The notes below the pieces were generated by a model. It was not told the DNA's origin, searched no databases, and was given only the letters and a program-made list of their open reading frames with translations. The position numbers and the translations under genes were made by a program. A stretch of DNA of 64,000 nucleotides, from positions 2,232,001 to 2,296,000 of the forward strand of contig NZ_CP101990.1 of NCBI RefSeq assembly GCF_024508295.1, given 5' to 3'. Below, piece by piece: positions 50,390 to 58,696 of the stretch. The stretch comes from Aeromicrobium duanguangcaii (GTDB lineage Bacteria > Actinomycetota > Actinomycetes > Propionibacteriales > Nocardioidaceae). How positions within the stretch are numbered: the first letter of the stretch is position 1; each line of letters begins with the position of its first letter.

Positions 50390-51073
50390 TCAGCGCTCGC
50401 GCGGGCCGGACGGATCGATCGTCACGATGCGGTTCTGGTAGGCCCAGACCACCGCCTGCAGGCGTGATCGCACCCCGAGCTTGGGCATCATCCGCGCCAG
50501 GTGCGACTTGACCGTCGAGACCTCGAGCACGAGCTCGCGGGCGATCTCCTCGTTCGACATCCCCTCGGCCAGCAGCATGAGGATCTCGCGCTCGCGGGGG
50601 GTCAGCAGGTCGTCGGCGCGCTCGGCGGTCACCGGCTGCAGCCGCCGGCGGCTGTTGAACTCGGCGATGATGCGCACGGTCAGCGTCTCGTCGATCGTGC
50701 CGTGCCCCTCGGCGACGCGGCGGACCGCTCGCACGATGATCTCGGGCTCGGCGTCCTTGAGCAGGAAGCCCGCGGCCCCGGCCTCGAGGGCGCCGAAGAC
50801 GTAGTCGTCGAGGTCGAAGGTCGTGAGGATGACGACCGGGACCTCGGGGTCGGCGTCGGGGCCCGACAGCTCGCGGGTGACGCTGACGCCGTCGAGGCCG
50901 GGCATCCTGATGTCGAGGCAGGCCACGTCGGGACGCAGCGACCGCGCCAGCTCGAGAGCCTCACGACCGTCGGACGCGACGCCCACGACCTGGATGTCGG
51001 GCTCGGCGCCGAGCAGCGCCGACAGGCCCGCCCGGACGAGCGGCTGGTCGTCCGCGATGAGGACCCGGATCAT
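50390..51073 (-). CDS. NarL/LuxR-type response regulator
   Basis: This 227-residue regulator has a receiver domain (Asp8, Asp9, phosphoacceptor Asp54 in CLDIRMPGLD, LLKD with Lys) and a C-terminal LuxR helix-turn-helix (LTPREREILMLLAEGMSNEEI, in part, near residue 160). Its ATG overlaps the stop of the histidine kinase gene (ATGA). The ABC exporter genes follow, so it is a likely activator of them. Confidence 0.92.
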   Translation of the reverse strand: MIRVLIADDQPLVRAGLSALLGAEPDIQVVGVASDGREALELARSLRPDVACLDIRMPGLDGVSVTRELSGPDADPEVPVVILTTFDLDDYVFGALEAGAAGFLLKDAEPEIIVRAVRRVAEGHGTIDETLTVRIIAEFNSRRRLQPVTAERADDLLTPREREILMLLAEGMSNEEIARELVLEVSTVKSHLARMMPKLGVRSRLQAVVWAYQNRIVTIDPSGPRER

Positions 51074-52320
51074 GCGTGCTCCCCTTCGGTCGTCGCCGCA
51101 CCCGGTTCGCGTGGCAGCGTCAGGCGCACCCGCCAGCCGCCGTCGACCGTGGGGCCGTGCTCCAGCCGCGCCCCGACGAGATCGGCCCGCTCCTGCATGC
51201 CGCGCAGGCCGAAGCCGCCGCTGGAGGCGGCCGGGACCTCGGACGAGGCCGCGTTGTCGACGGTCACGACGACCTGATCGGGGGCGCGGTCGTCGACCTC
51301 GACCCGGCACGGCGCGCCGGGCGCGTGCGACCGCGCGTTCGCGAGCGACTCCTGCACCATCCGGTAGGCGGCCAGCTGGGCCAGGGGGCCGACCCCGGCG
51401 GCGGTCGGCAGCCCGGTCGGCCCGTGGAGCACGACGAGCTCGACACCTCCGGGTGCCGCTGCGGCCTGCTCGACCAGGGCGGGGAGGGTCTCGATCGACT
51501 CGACCGACGTGTGGGCGGCGCCGTCGTCCCGCAGCAGGCCGACCAGGCGGCGGAGGTCGTCCAGCACGGCGCGGCTCTGGCCGCGAACCTCGCGCACGGC
51601 GGCGCGGGCCGCCTGCGGATCGGTCTCGATCTGCCGGTCCACCGCGGCCAGCATCACGGCGATCCCCGACAGGTGGTGGGCGGCGATGTCGTGCAGCTCG
51701 CGCGCCATCCCCGTGCGCTCGCGGGCGATGGCGGCCTCCCACCGCGCCTCCTGCTCGCGGACGATCGCCTCGGCCTCACTGCGGTGGGCCTGTGCGGCCG
51801 CCCGGCGTGATGCGACGAAGACCGCGACGGCGGCGGGTGCGGCCACGACGACGGCCGCCTGCAGGACTCCGGCGACGATCACCGACATGCTCCCGGCCGA
51901 GCCGCCCAGACCCGGCGCGATGATCGCGGCCGCGACCAGGCCCGCCGTTCCGACGAGGGCCCACCGGACGGACTCGGCCTGCGAGACGCTGACGGCGCGA
52001 TAGACCGCCACCACCACCGCCAGTGACGTCAGGCCCGGCGCCGCCTCTCCGGCGACGAGTGACACAGCGAGGCCCACGGCGGCGACTGCCAGCGGCACGA
52101 TGGCGGGGCGGGTTCGGGCGCCGAGCAGCACGAGTGCCTGCAGCGTCAGCCCGGCCAGCAGCAGCCACCAGCGCGCCTCGTCGGGCCCAGGGACGTCGCC
52201 CGTGCCCTCGCTGTCAGCGGCAGAGACGAGAGGCAGGGCCACGAGACCGGCGAGCGCGACGATCCAGGTGATCCCGGCCGCGAGCGCATCACGGGAACGC
52301 GGCGTCACTGCGGGGGTCAC
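51070..52320 (-). CDS. Sensor histidine kinase, HisKA_3 type
   Basis: This 416-residue protein has about six N-terminal membrane segments (residues 15-170), the HisKA_3 dimerisation/phosphoacceptor segment MARELHDIAAHHLSG with His210 and a C-terminal ATPase with the GGFGLRGMQERA G-box. It lacks a large external sensor domain, so it may sense the membrane or work with the ABC transporter, as is usual for this type. The GTG at 52320 gives the full-length protein; a second GTG lies four codons on. Confidence 0.88.
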   Translation of the reverse strand: MTPAVTPRSRDALAAGITWIVALAGLVALPLVSAADSEGTGDVPGPDEARWWLLLAGLTLQALVLLGARTRPAIVPLAVAAVGLAVSLVAGEAAPGLTSLAVVVAVYRAVSVSQAESVRWALVGTAGLVAAAIIAPGLGGSAGSMSVIVAGVLQAAVVVAAPAAVAVFVASRRAAAQAHRSEAEAIVREQEARWEAAIARERTGMARELHDIAAHHLSGIAVMLAAVDRQIETDPQAARAAVREVRGQSRAVLDDLRRLVGLLRDDGAAHTSVESIETLPALVEQAAAAPGGVELVVLHGPTGLPTAAGVGPLAQLAAYRMVQESLANARSHAPGAPCRVEVDDRAPDQVVVTVDNAASSEVPAASSGGFGLRGMQERADLVGARLEHGPTVDGGWRVRLTLPREPGAATTEGEHA

Positions 52321-52344
52321 CGGGACATCGTCGCATCGACGGGT

Positions 52345-52471
52345 TCAGTCGGTCCGCTCCCGGGCGAGGAACGAGAACTTTCCGTCCTGCTCCAGCACGG
52401 CCCACTCCAGGTCGTCGAGGCTGCGGATGCCCTCGGCGCGGGCGCAGCCACCCTGTCGATCGAGCGACAGG
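52345..52471 (-). pseudogene. Probable remnant of a DUF421 (YetF-like) protein C-terminus
   Basis: An open frame with no good start codon encodes about 40 residues ending in TGA at 52345. The segment GIRSLDDLEWAVLEQDGKFS resembles the C-terminal domain of DUF421 membrane proteins. No membrane part precedes it: the DUF488 gene occupies that space in another frame. I read this as a decayed 3' end left by a deletion or insertion. The homology is judged by eye. Confidence 0.4.
52452..52471 (-). terminator. Short hairpin directly after the DUF488 stop
   Basis: CCTGTCG and CGACAGG (7-bp stem, 6-nt loop) lie immediately past the DUF488 stop codon. Confidence 0.45.
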
Positions 52472-53029
52472 TCAGTGCTCGCCGACCGCGTCCGCCTCCG
52501 GGTAGACGAGCCCCTCCCCCGCGATGCGAGCCCCGGCCGAGGGCTCGTGCGGCTGACGGCGCCCGTCGGGCATGACGTGCTCGACGGGCAGGTCGTGCAC
52601 CAGCATCGCGACGTCCGAGATGAGCCGGCGGTGGCACCGCCACCAGACGAGCTCCGAGCACATGACAGCGACGCGAGAGCTCCCGGCGAGCTCGACGACC
52701 TCGGACATCGCGGCCTGGAACTCCGTCGTCCGGGTGTGCGCGGCGTAGGCCCGGAAGGCCTCGACCCGCCACCACCCGTCCACAGCCTCGTCGCCCGGTG
52801 GGACGCGGCGCCGGCCGCCCAATCGCTCCTGCCAGACGTAGTCGATCCCCTCGAGGGGCAGGAAGACATCGAGGGAGTCGCGGGAGACCTCGGGATTGCG
52901 CCGGCTGCCGGGGAACCGGCGGACGTCGACGAGCGTCTGGACTCCGGCAGCGCGCAGACGATCGGCCAGCTCATCGCGGGTGGACGTGCCGTGACCGATC
53001 GTGAGCAACGGGCCGGCGGAAGCGCTCAT
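52472..53029 (-). CDS. DUF488 domain protein
   Basis: This 185-residue protein has the DUF488 pattern: LLTIGHGTSTRDEL at the N-terminus, LVDVRRFPGSRRNPEVS, and the Cys/His-containing MCSELVWWRCHRRLI near residue 122. The function is unknown. The ATG has GGGAG 4 nt ahead. A short hairpin follows the stop, and then a probable remnant of another gene. Confidence 0.85.
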   Translation of the reverse strand: MSASAGPLLTIGHGTSTRDELADRLRAAGVQTLVDVRRFPGSRRNPEVSRDSLDVFLPLEGIDYVWQERLGGRRRVPPGDEAVDGWWRVEAFRAYAAHTRTTEFQAAMSEVVELAGSSRVAVMCSELVWWRCHRRLISDVAMLVHDLPVEHVMPDGRRQPHEPSAGARIAGEGLVYPEADAVGEH

Positions 53030-53116
53030 CGCGCTCCCACCGGCCCGTCGTTCAACGCCGAGCGCGCCACGGTCCGCGTCCCTCCACGCCGGACCGGGCG
53101 CCTCGCGCGTGCCGGA

Positions 53117-53596
53117 TCAGTGACCGGTGTGGCGGCCGGTGTCACGACCCGTGGTGCGGCCGAGGTCGCGGGCCTCACGGCTGAGCAGCACGCCCAGTCC
53201 GATCATCGCGACTGCCAGCACGAAGTGCAGCCAGTCGTCGGCCGTGTTCAAGGGGATGAAGTTGGCGTCGTGGTGCTTGTCGATGAACAGGCCGTAGAGC
53301 CACAGCAGCGCGTAGATGACGCCGCCGCCGATGAGGTACGCCCGAGCGGTGCTCCACGCACGCGCCAGAGCCAGTCCGGCGACACCGAACAGCAGGTGGA
53401 CGATGTTGTGCAGGATCGACACCTGGAAGATCCCGAGCAGCTTGGCCTCGGACTCGTGGCCGGCGAACTTCATCGTGTCGTAGTCACTGGTGATGCCCGG
53501 GATGAAGCCCAGGATCCCCACCACCAGGAACAGGGCGCCGACCACCGTGGCGGCGGTCTGCATCTTCGTGGCGGTCATGGATGAGGGTGTTGCCAT
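53117..53596 (-). CDS. DUF4383 membrane protein
   Basis: This 159-residue protein has four hydrophobic segments (about residues 14-33, 58-78, 87-107 and 120-140) and the HNIVHLLFGVAGLALAR motif of DUF4383. The C-terminal tail is rich in Arg, Thr, Gly and His (TTGRDTGRHTGH). Related proteins are small and of unknown function. GGAAGGAAG lies a few bases ahead of the ATG at 53596. A SigB-like promoter stands 32 nt upstream. Confidence 0.82.
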   Translation of the reverse strand: MATPSSMTATKMQTAATVVGALFLVVGILGFIPGITSDYDTMKFAGHESEAKLLGIFQVSILHNIVHLLFGVAGLALARAWSTARAYLIGGGVIYALLWLYGLFIDKHHDANFIPLNTADDWLHFVLAVAMIGLGVLLSREARDLGRTTGRDTGRHTGH

Positions 53597-53628
53597 GATC
53601 TTCCTTCCGTCGTTGGGACAAGTGGCGG

Positions 53629-53653
53629 GTACCCGTGGCCCCTGGAAACATGC
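53629..53653 (-). promoter_or_regulatory. SigB-like promoter GCAT-15-GGGTAC (DUF4383)
   Basis: GCAT (53650-53653), 15 bp and GGGTAC (53629-53634) on the minus strand, 32 nt before the DUF4383 start. It faces away from the promoter at 53702-53726. Confidence 0.7.
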
Positions 53654-53701
53654 GGTTTTCTGAACAAGTTCCACTGAGCAGCCGCTCAGTGGCACTCCCC
53701 T

Positions 53702-53726
53702 GTGTAAGAGGGCGGACGCGGGGTAC
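53702..53726 (+). promoter_or_regulatory. SigB-like promoter GTGT-15-GGGTAC (DUF2243-CtaG operon)
   Basis: GTGT (53702-53705), 15 bp and GGGTAC (53721-53726) lie 24 nt before the GTG at 53751. AGGAGG stands at 53741-53746. Confidence 0.68.
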
Positions 53727-53750
53727 TCGTGGGGCAGACGAGGAGGTCAC

Positions 53751-54230
53751 GTGACCGGAGAACGAGTGGACCCCGCGACCCGTGGACGTTCTGTGAACAC
53801 CCGATCCGCGTGGGGAGGGGTGCTCATCGGCCTGGGCCTGGTGGCGTCGATCGACGAGATCGTGCTGCACCAGCTGCTGCGCTGGCACCACTTCTACGAC
53901 AAGTCGACCTCCGAGATGGGCCTGATCTCCGACGGCCTGTTGCACGCCGCCACGGTCGTGGCCATGGTGGCCGGGTTCTTCGTCCTGATCGACGTCCGCC
54001 GGGCCGGGTCGCTCGTGCCCCGACAGGCGTGGGCGGGACTGCTGCTCGGGATGGGCGCCTTCCAGCTGTGGGACGGGACGATCAACCACAAGCTGCTCGG
54101 ACTGCACGAGATCCGCTACGGCGTCGACCTCCTCCCGTACGACCTGACGTGGCTGGTCTTCGCCGTGATCCTGCTGGGCGCGGGGGCACTGCTGCTCTGG
54201 CGCCGGCCCGCCGCGAGCCGCCCGTCGTGA
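53751..54230 (+). CDS. DUF2243 membrane protein
   Basis: This 159-residue protein has four transmembrane segments and the HQLLRWHHFYDKS motif with clustered His, as in DUF2243. It also has WDGTINHKLLGLHEIRYG. Its His pattern suggests haem or copper contact. It is often beside a CtaG-like gene, as here, with a GTGA overlap. AGGAGG lies 4 nt ahead of the GTG start. Confidence 0.83.
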   Translation: MTGERVDPATRGRSVNTRSAWGGVLIGLGLVASIDEIVLHQLLRWHHFYDKSTSEMGLISDGLLHAATVVAMVAGFFVLIDVRRAGSLVPRQAWAGLLLGMGAFQLWDGTINHKLLGLHEIRYGVDLLPYDLTWLVFAVILLGAGALLLWRRPAASRPS

Positions 54231-55060
54231 CCACGCACGCCGGTCACCACGCCGCCACGGGCGCCGATCCGGGCGCCTGGCTGCTGCCGCTGGTCGTCGT
54301 GCTGGTCACGGCCGGGATCTACCTGGTCGGGACGAGGCGGTGGCAACGGCGCCGAGGCCGAGCCTGGGACCCGTGGCGCACCGCCAGCTGGATCGCCGGC
54401 GCGGTAGCCATCGCGCTGGCGCTGTCGCCGCTGACGGACTCCCCCACGGCGCGGGCCCACATGGTCCAGCACCTGCTGCTCGGCATGCTGGCACCCGTCG
54501 GCCTGGTGCTGGGCGCTCCCGTGACCCTGTTGCTCGGGGTGCTGCGGCCCGACGCCGCGCGCGTCGTGACGGCGGTCCTGCGGACGCCCGCCTTCCACCT
54601 GCTCTCGCATCCGGTGACGGCGGCGGTGTTGAACGTCGGCGGCATGTTCGTGCTGTACCTGACGCCGCTGTACGCCCTGTCGACCGAGAGCACGGCCGTG
54701 CACCACCTCGTCCACGCGCACTTCCTCATCGCCGGCTACCTGTTCGCGTGGGCGATCGCGGGCCCGGACCCGGCCCCGCGACGACCTGGGATGGCGACGC
54801 GGGTCGTGGTCCTCATCACTGCCGGCGCGGCTCACGCCTACCTCGCCAAGCTGCTCTACGCGCGCGCCGGCGAGTTGCCCCCGGGCACCGACTACGCGGT
54901 CGCCGACATGCAGGCGGCGGCCCAGTGGATGTACTACGGCGGGGACGTCGTCGACGTCATGCTCGCGGTCGCCCTGTTCGCGACCTGGCTGAGGCGCCGA
55001 TCGAGATCGCGGGAAAACCTCGGTGTCGGCTCCGCCGTGGTGGGTACACCGCGGACATGA
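54227..55060 (+). CDS. CtaG-type cytochrome c oxidase assembly protein
   Basis: This 277-residue protein has about seven transmembrane helices and conserved His residues in ARAHMVQHLLLGMLAPVG and VHHLVHAHFLIAG, as in the caa3 CtaG family. Such proteins deliver or hold copper for the oxidase or take part in copper uptake. It overlaps the DUF2243 gene (GTGA) and the hemerythrin gene (ATGA). The C-terminal part carries an internal SigB-like promoter for the hemerythrin gene. Confidence 0.82.
   Translation: MTTHAGHHAATGADPGAWLLPLVVVLVTAGIYLVGTRRWQRRRGRAWDPWRTASWIAGAVAIALALSPLTDSPTARAHMVQHLLLGMLAPVGLVLGAPVTLLLGVLRPDAARVVTAVLRTPAFHLLSHPVTAAVLNVGGMFVLYLTPLYALSTESTAVHHLVHAHFLIAGYLFAWAIAGPDPAPRRPGMATRVVVLITAGAAHAYLAKLLYARAGELPPGTDYAVADMQAAAQWMYYGGDVVDVMLAVALFATWLRRRSRSRENLGVGSAVVGTPRT
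55023..55047 (+). promoter_or_regulatory. Internal SigB-like promoter GTGT-15-GGGTAC (hemerythrin)
   Basis: GTGT (55023-55026), 15 bp and GGGTAC (55042-55047) lie inside the 3' end of the CtaG gene, 9 nt before the ATG at 55057. The 9-nt gap also occurs at 45269 and 37640. Confidence 0.6.
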
Positions 55061-55806
55061 CCTCGCTCGCACTGCAGACCCAGGACCAGATGGGCGGCCG
55101 GCTGAGTGTGCTGACCCGTCAGAAGAAGGACCACGTCCGGCTGGACCGGCTCCTCAACGATCTGGCCGTGGCGCCGTCGGGCCCGGCCGAGGACCGCGTG
55201 CTGCGCGAGATCGCACGGCTGGTCTTCCCGCACGCGTTCGCCGAGGAGTCCGTGCTGTGGCCGGTCATGCGTCGCGTGCTGCCCGACGGCGAGGAGCTGA
55301 CGCTGCAGGTCGAGCAGGAGCACCAGGAGGTCAACGAGCTGTGGACCTCGCTGGAGGAGCTCGACGCGGACGATCCGCGCCGCGAGCCCCTTCTCGACCG
55401 GCTGACCCGCGTCCTGCAGGAGGACGTCCGCGACGAGGAGGACGAGCTCTTCCCCCGCCTGCAGGAGCGCATCAGCGAGCGGCAGCTGCAGGCCCTGGGC
55501 CTCGCGTGGGAGATCGTGCGCCGGATCTCGCCGACGCGCCCGCACCCGGTCGTGGCCCGGCGGCCCCCGGGCAACGCGCTCGCGGCGCTGCCGCTGACCC
55601 TCACCGACCGGGCCCGCGACAACCTCGATCGGGTGGCCCAGCGCTCCGAGCGGCTGCGCGACCCCGCCGAGCGCGCCAGCGCCGCCCTGGCGCGGATCGC
55701 CGGCCGGATCGAGGACCTGCCGATCATGCGCATCGGCGAGCGAGCATCGACCAGTCGGGCACCGGGCGCGACGGCCATGGCGGCAACGAACGGAGGACGT
55801 GCATGA
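55057..55806 (+). CDS. Hemerythrin HHE domain protein
   Basis: This 249-residue protein has an HHE-type domain in its first 150 residues, with diiron ligands expected in KKDHVRLDRLL, FPHAFAEESVLWP, EQEHQEVNELW and DEEDELFPRL. The C-terminal 90 residues are Arg/Ala-rich and poorly defined. Related proteins bind O2, H2O2 or NO and handle oxidative stress. The ATG overlaps the CtaG stop (ATGA), and the stop overlaps dehydrogenase B (ATGA). It may be expressed both from the operon promoter and from its own. Confidence 0.82.
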   Translation: MTSLALQTQDQMGGRLSVLTRQKKDHVRLDRLLNDLAVAPSGPAEDRVLREIARLVFPHAFAEESVLWPVMRRVLPDGEELTLQVEQEHQEVNELWTSLEELDADDPRREPLLDRLTRVLQEDVRDEEDELFPRLQERISERQLQALGLAWEIVRRISPTRPHPVVARRPPGNALAALPLTLTDRARDNLDRVAQRSERLRDPAERASAALARIAGRIEDLPIMRIGERASTSRAPGATAMAATNGGRA

Positions 55807-56948
55807 AGGCGATGGTGTACCGAGGCCCCTATCGGGTCCGCGTCGAGGAGAAGCCCCACCCGAAGATCGAGCACCCCAACGACGCGATCGTGCGTGTCAC
55901 CCGTGCCGCGATCTGCGGCTCGGACCTGCACCTGTTCCACGGGATGATGCCGGACACCCGGGTCGGCACGACCTTCGGTCACGAGTTCATCGGCGTCGTC
56001 GACGAGGTCGGCCCGTCGGTTCGGAGCCTCCAGGTCGGCGACCGGGTCATGGTGCCGTTCAACGTCTTCTGCGGGACCTGTTACTTCTGCGCCAAGGGCC
56101 TGTACTCGAACTGCCACAACGTGAACCCGAACGCCACGGCGGTCGGTGGGATCTACGGCTACTCGCACACCACGGGCGGATACGACGGCGGGCAGGCCGA
56201 GTACGTGCGCGTCCCGTTCGCCGACGTCGGACCCACCGTGATCCCCGAGTGGATGCACGAGGAGGACGCGCTGATGTGCACCGACGCGCTGCCCACGGGG
56301 TACTTCGGCGCCCAGCTGGCCGACATCTCCCAGGGCGACGTCGTGGTCGTCTTCGGCGCCGGTCCGGTGGGCCTGTTCGCGGCGAAGTCGGCCTGGCTGA
56401 TGGGTGCCGGCCGCGTCATCGTGGTCGACCACCTGAGCGACCGGCTCGAGTTCGCCAGCCGCTTCGCCCACGCCGAGACGGTGCACTTCGGCCAGGTCAA
56501 CGACGTGGTCGTGCACCTGAAGAAGATCACCGACGACCTCGGCGCCGACGTCGTCATCGAGGCGGTCGGGGCCGAGGCGGACGGCAACCTGATCCAGCAC
56601 GTCACCGCGGCGAAGCTCAAGCTGCAGGGTGGCTCGCCCATCGCGCTCAACTGGGCGATCGACTCCGTCCGCAAGGGCGGCACGGTCTCGGTGATGGGCG
56701 CGTACGGTCCGATGTTCAGCGCCGTGAAGTTCGGCGACGCGATGAACAAGGGCCTGACGCTGCGGATGAACCAGTGCCCGGTCAAGCGGCAGTGGCCGCG
56801 GTTGTTCGAGCACATCCGCAACGGGCACATCAGCCCGCGCGAGATCATCACCCACCGCATCCCCCTCGACCACGTCGCCGAGGGCTACCACCTGTTCTCG
56901 GCCAAGCTCGACGGGTGCATCAAGCCCGTCCTCGTGCCCGCATCGTGA
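55803..56948 (+). CDS. Zinc-dependent alcohol/aldehyde dehydrogenase B
   Basis: This 381-residue MDR dehydrogenase has AICGSDLHLFHG and GHEFIG (catalytic zinc), CGTCYFCAKGLYSNC (structural zinc) and VFGAGPVGLFAA (cofactor). The order is as in dehydrogenase A at 46400-47578, but the C-terminal half differs enough (ITHRIPLDHVAEGYHLF) to suggest another substrate. It overlaps the hemerythrin stop by 4 bp. The substrate is probably an alcohol or aldehyde formed under stress (inferred). Confidence 0.87.
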   Translation: MKAMVYRGPYRVRVEEKPHPKIEHPNDAIVRVTRAAICGSDLHLFHGMMPDTRVGTTFGHEFIGVVDEVGPSVRSLQVGDRVMVPFNVFCGTCYFCAKGLYSNCHNVNPNATAVGGIYGYSHTTGGYDGGQAEYVRVPFADVGPTVIPEWMHEEDALMCTDALPTGYFGAQLADISQGDVVVVFGAGPVGLFAAKSAWLMGAGRVIVVDHLSDRLEFASRFAHAETVHFGQVNDVVVHLKKITDDLGADVVIEAVGAEADGNLIQHVTAAKLKLQGGSPIALNWAIDSVRKGGTVSVMGAYGPMFSAVKFGDAMNKGLTLRMNQCPVKRQWPRLFEHIRNGHISPREIITHRIPLDHVAEGYHLFSAKLDGCIKPVLVPAS

Positions 56949-56959
56949 GGAGCTGAACG

Positions 56960-57535
56960 ATGGCGAAGATCCCCTACATCCGCGGCATCCGGCCCGGAAT
57001 CCCGACGCCGGAGGAGCTGCGCGAGCGGATCCCCGGGTGGGGCGTCGACCTCGACCCGGCCGACCGCCCGTCCTATCCGCGCGAGCTCGCCGACGGTGTC
57101 CCCGACGGCATCCTGTGGGACTTCCCCGAGGAGCAGCCCGACACGTCGCCGCCTCGCGAGCGCTCGATCGAGCACGCGCGGCTGACTCCCGTGTTCGGCA
57201 CGGTCGCTCCCCTGCACGGCGTCCCCGGCGCCGTCCGGCGCTTCGCCTACGCGAAGTTCAGCGAGGCCCGGGCGGCGCACTGGCTGTTGCTGCTCGCGGC
57301 CGACCGGATCGAGTCGAAGCAGGCGCTCTGGCAGTCGTTCTCGACCGACCGGCCCGACAGCTTCGTCGAGGAGACCGGCATCCGCGCCGAGCGCTCGCAC
57401 CACGGCCTCCGTTCGCGCTGGGGCCGCGGCCGGGTGGACAAGCACCAGGCGATGGATCCGGTGGTGCTGGCGCTGCCGGCGCTCCTCGGCGGCTGGGCGG
57501 TCACGCGAGTGGTCCGCCGGCTGGTCCGCTCCTGA
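56960..57535 (+). CDS. Uncharacterised protein, last gene of the DUF2243 operon
   Basis: I do not recognise this 191-residue protein. The N-terminal part is charged and rich in Pro and Arg (IRGIRPGIPTPEELRERIPG). A hydrophobic stretch near residues 164-180 (VVLALPALLGGWAVTRVV) may anchor it. GAGGAG lies 7 nt ahead of the ATG, and only 11 bp separate it from the dehydrogenase stop, so it belongs to the same operon. A strong hairpin follows the stop. Confidence 0.6.
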   Translation: MAKIPYIRGIRPGIPTPEELRERIPGWGVDLDPADRPSYPRELADGVPDGILWDFPEEQPDTSPPRERSIEHARLTPVFGTVAPLHGVPGAVRRFAYAKFSEARAAHWLLLLAADRIESKQALWQSFSTDRPDSFVEETGIRAERSHHGLRSRWGRGRVDKHQAMDPVVLALPALLGGWAVTRVVRRLVRS

Positions 57536-57540
57536 TCAGT

Positions 57541-57579
57541 GGGGAGGCGTGGAGTCACCCGGTGACCTCACGCCTCCCC
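57541..57579 (+). terminator. Nested hairpin after the DUF2243 operon
   Basis: GGGGAGGCGTG pairs with CACGCCTCCCC, and inside it GTCACC pairs with GGTGAC. It starts 6 bp after the stop and is a likely operon terminator. Confidence 0.72.
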
Positions 57580-57610
57580 GATCAGGGCCGCTGCGTGGAA
57601 GGCGGAGGGC

Positions 57611-57826
57611 ATGGAACTGCGGCCGCTGGGGCGCTCCGAGGCGCTGGAGTCCGCCGCGTACGACGACGCCAGCGGCACCCTGCGCGTGCGGTTCCGCAAC
57701 GGTGGGCTCTACGACTATCTCGACGTCCCGCGCGACGTGTTCGACCGCCTGGTCGAAGCCGACCACCCGTGGACGACGTGGCAGGAGCACATCACCACGG
57801 CGTACGACTACCGCCGGCTCGACTGA
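57611..57826 (+). CDS. KTSC domain protein
   Basis: This 71-residue protein matches the KTSC domain: ESAAYDDASGTLRVRFRNGGLYDYLDVP then FDRLVEADHPW and a terminal YDYRRL. The domain is common and small, with no settled function; some occur beside lysyl-tRNA synthetase. The ATG has GGAGG just ahead. It converges on the SigJ-type gene, with 3 bp between the stops. Confidence 0.82.
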   Translation: MELRPLGRSEALESAAYDDASGTLRVRFRNGGLYDYLDVPRDVFDRLVEADHPWTTWQEHITTAYDYRRLD

Positions 57827-57829
57827 TCC

Positions 57830-58696
57830 TCAGCGACTGAGACGGACGGGCCCGGGCAGCGACAGCTTGTCGGGGTTCCGCACGACGTGCATGGTCGTGA
57901 CGACGCCGTCCTCCACCACCGCGGTCGCGATGGCGGTGACCTCGCCCGCCTCGCGGAACACCAGGCCGTTCTCGCCGTTGATCCAGACCGACTCCAACCG
58001 GATGTCCGCCGGCAGCACCCCGGCGAGGAAGCGCAGTACCTTGTCGCGACCCAAGATCGGCCGGCGCGCCGCGCTGACCTTGCCGCCGCCGTCGCTGATG
58101 AGCACGACGTCCGGCGAGATGACGTCCAGCAGCTGCTGCAGATCGCCCTCGGCGATGGCCCGCTGGAATCGCACGAGGACCTCGGTGCGTTCCTGCGACG
58201 TGACCTCCGACCGAGGCCGTCGCGCGGCCACGTGCGCCCGGGCCCGTCGCGCGATCTGCCGGACGTTCTCGGGCGTGCGGTCCACCGCCGCGGCGATCTC
58301 GTCGTACGGCACGTCGAAGACCTCGCGCAGGACGAAGACGGCACGCTCGGTGCTGCCCAACGTCTCGAGGACGAGCAGCATCGCGGTCGACACCGACTCG
58401 GCGAGCGCGATGTCGTCGGCGACGTCCGGGACCGTCTCGAGCGGCTCGGGCAGCCACGGACCGACGTACGACTCGCGCTGCCGCGACAGCGTGCGCAGCC
58501 GATTGAGGGCGAGCCGGGTGACGATCCGGACCAGGTAGGCGCGCGGCTCCTGCACGTCCTCGCGGTCGTCCGCGCTCCAGCGCAGCCACGTCTCCTGCAC
58601 CACGTCCTCGGCATCCGCGGCGGAGCCGAGCATCTCGTACGCCACCGTGAACAGCAGCGGGCGGTGCGCCGTGAAATCGGCGAGGACGTCGGTCAC
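57830..58696 (-). CDS. ECF sigma factor, SigJ-like (with SnoaL domain)
   Basis: This 288-residue protein has sigma region 2 (FTAHRPLLFTVAYEMLGSAADAED, in two parts), region 4 with a helix-turn-helix (VPYDEIAAAVDRTPENVRQI) and a C-terminal SnoaL-like domain, about residues 175-288. This matches the SigJ (ECF41-type) group, where the C-terminal domain controls activity without an anti-sigma factor. The GTG overlaps the stop of the AhpD-like gene upstream, the usual partner of ECF41 sigma factors. Confidence 0.87.
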   Translation of the reverse strand: MTDVLADFTAHRPLLFTVAYEMLGSAADAEDVVQETWLRWSADDREDVQEPRAYLVRIVTRLALNRLRTLSRQRESYVGPWLPEPLETVPDVADDIALAESVSTAMLLVLETLGSTERAVFVLREVFDVPYDEIAAAVDRTPENVRQIARRARAHVAARRPRSEVTSQERTEVLVRFQRAIAEGDLQQLLDVISPDVVLISDGGGKVSAARRPILGRDKVLRFLAGVLPADIRLESVWINGENGLVFREAGEVTAIATAVVEDGVVTTMHVVRNPDKLSLPGPVRLSR

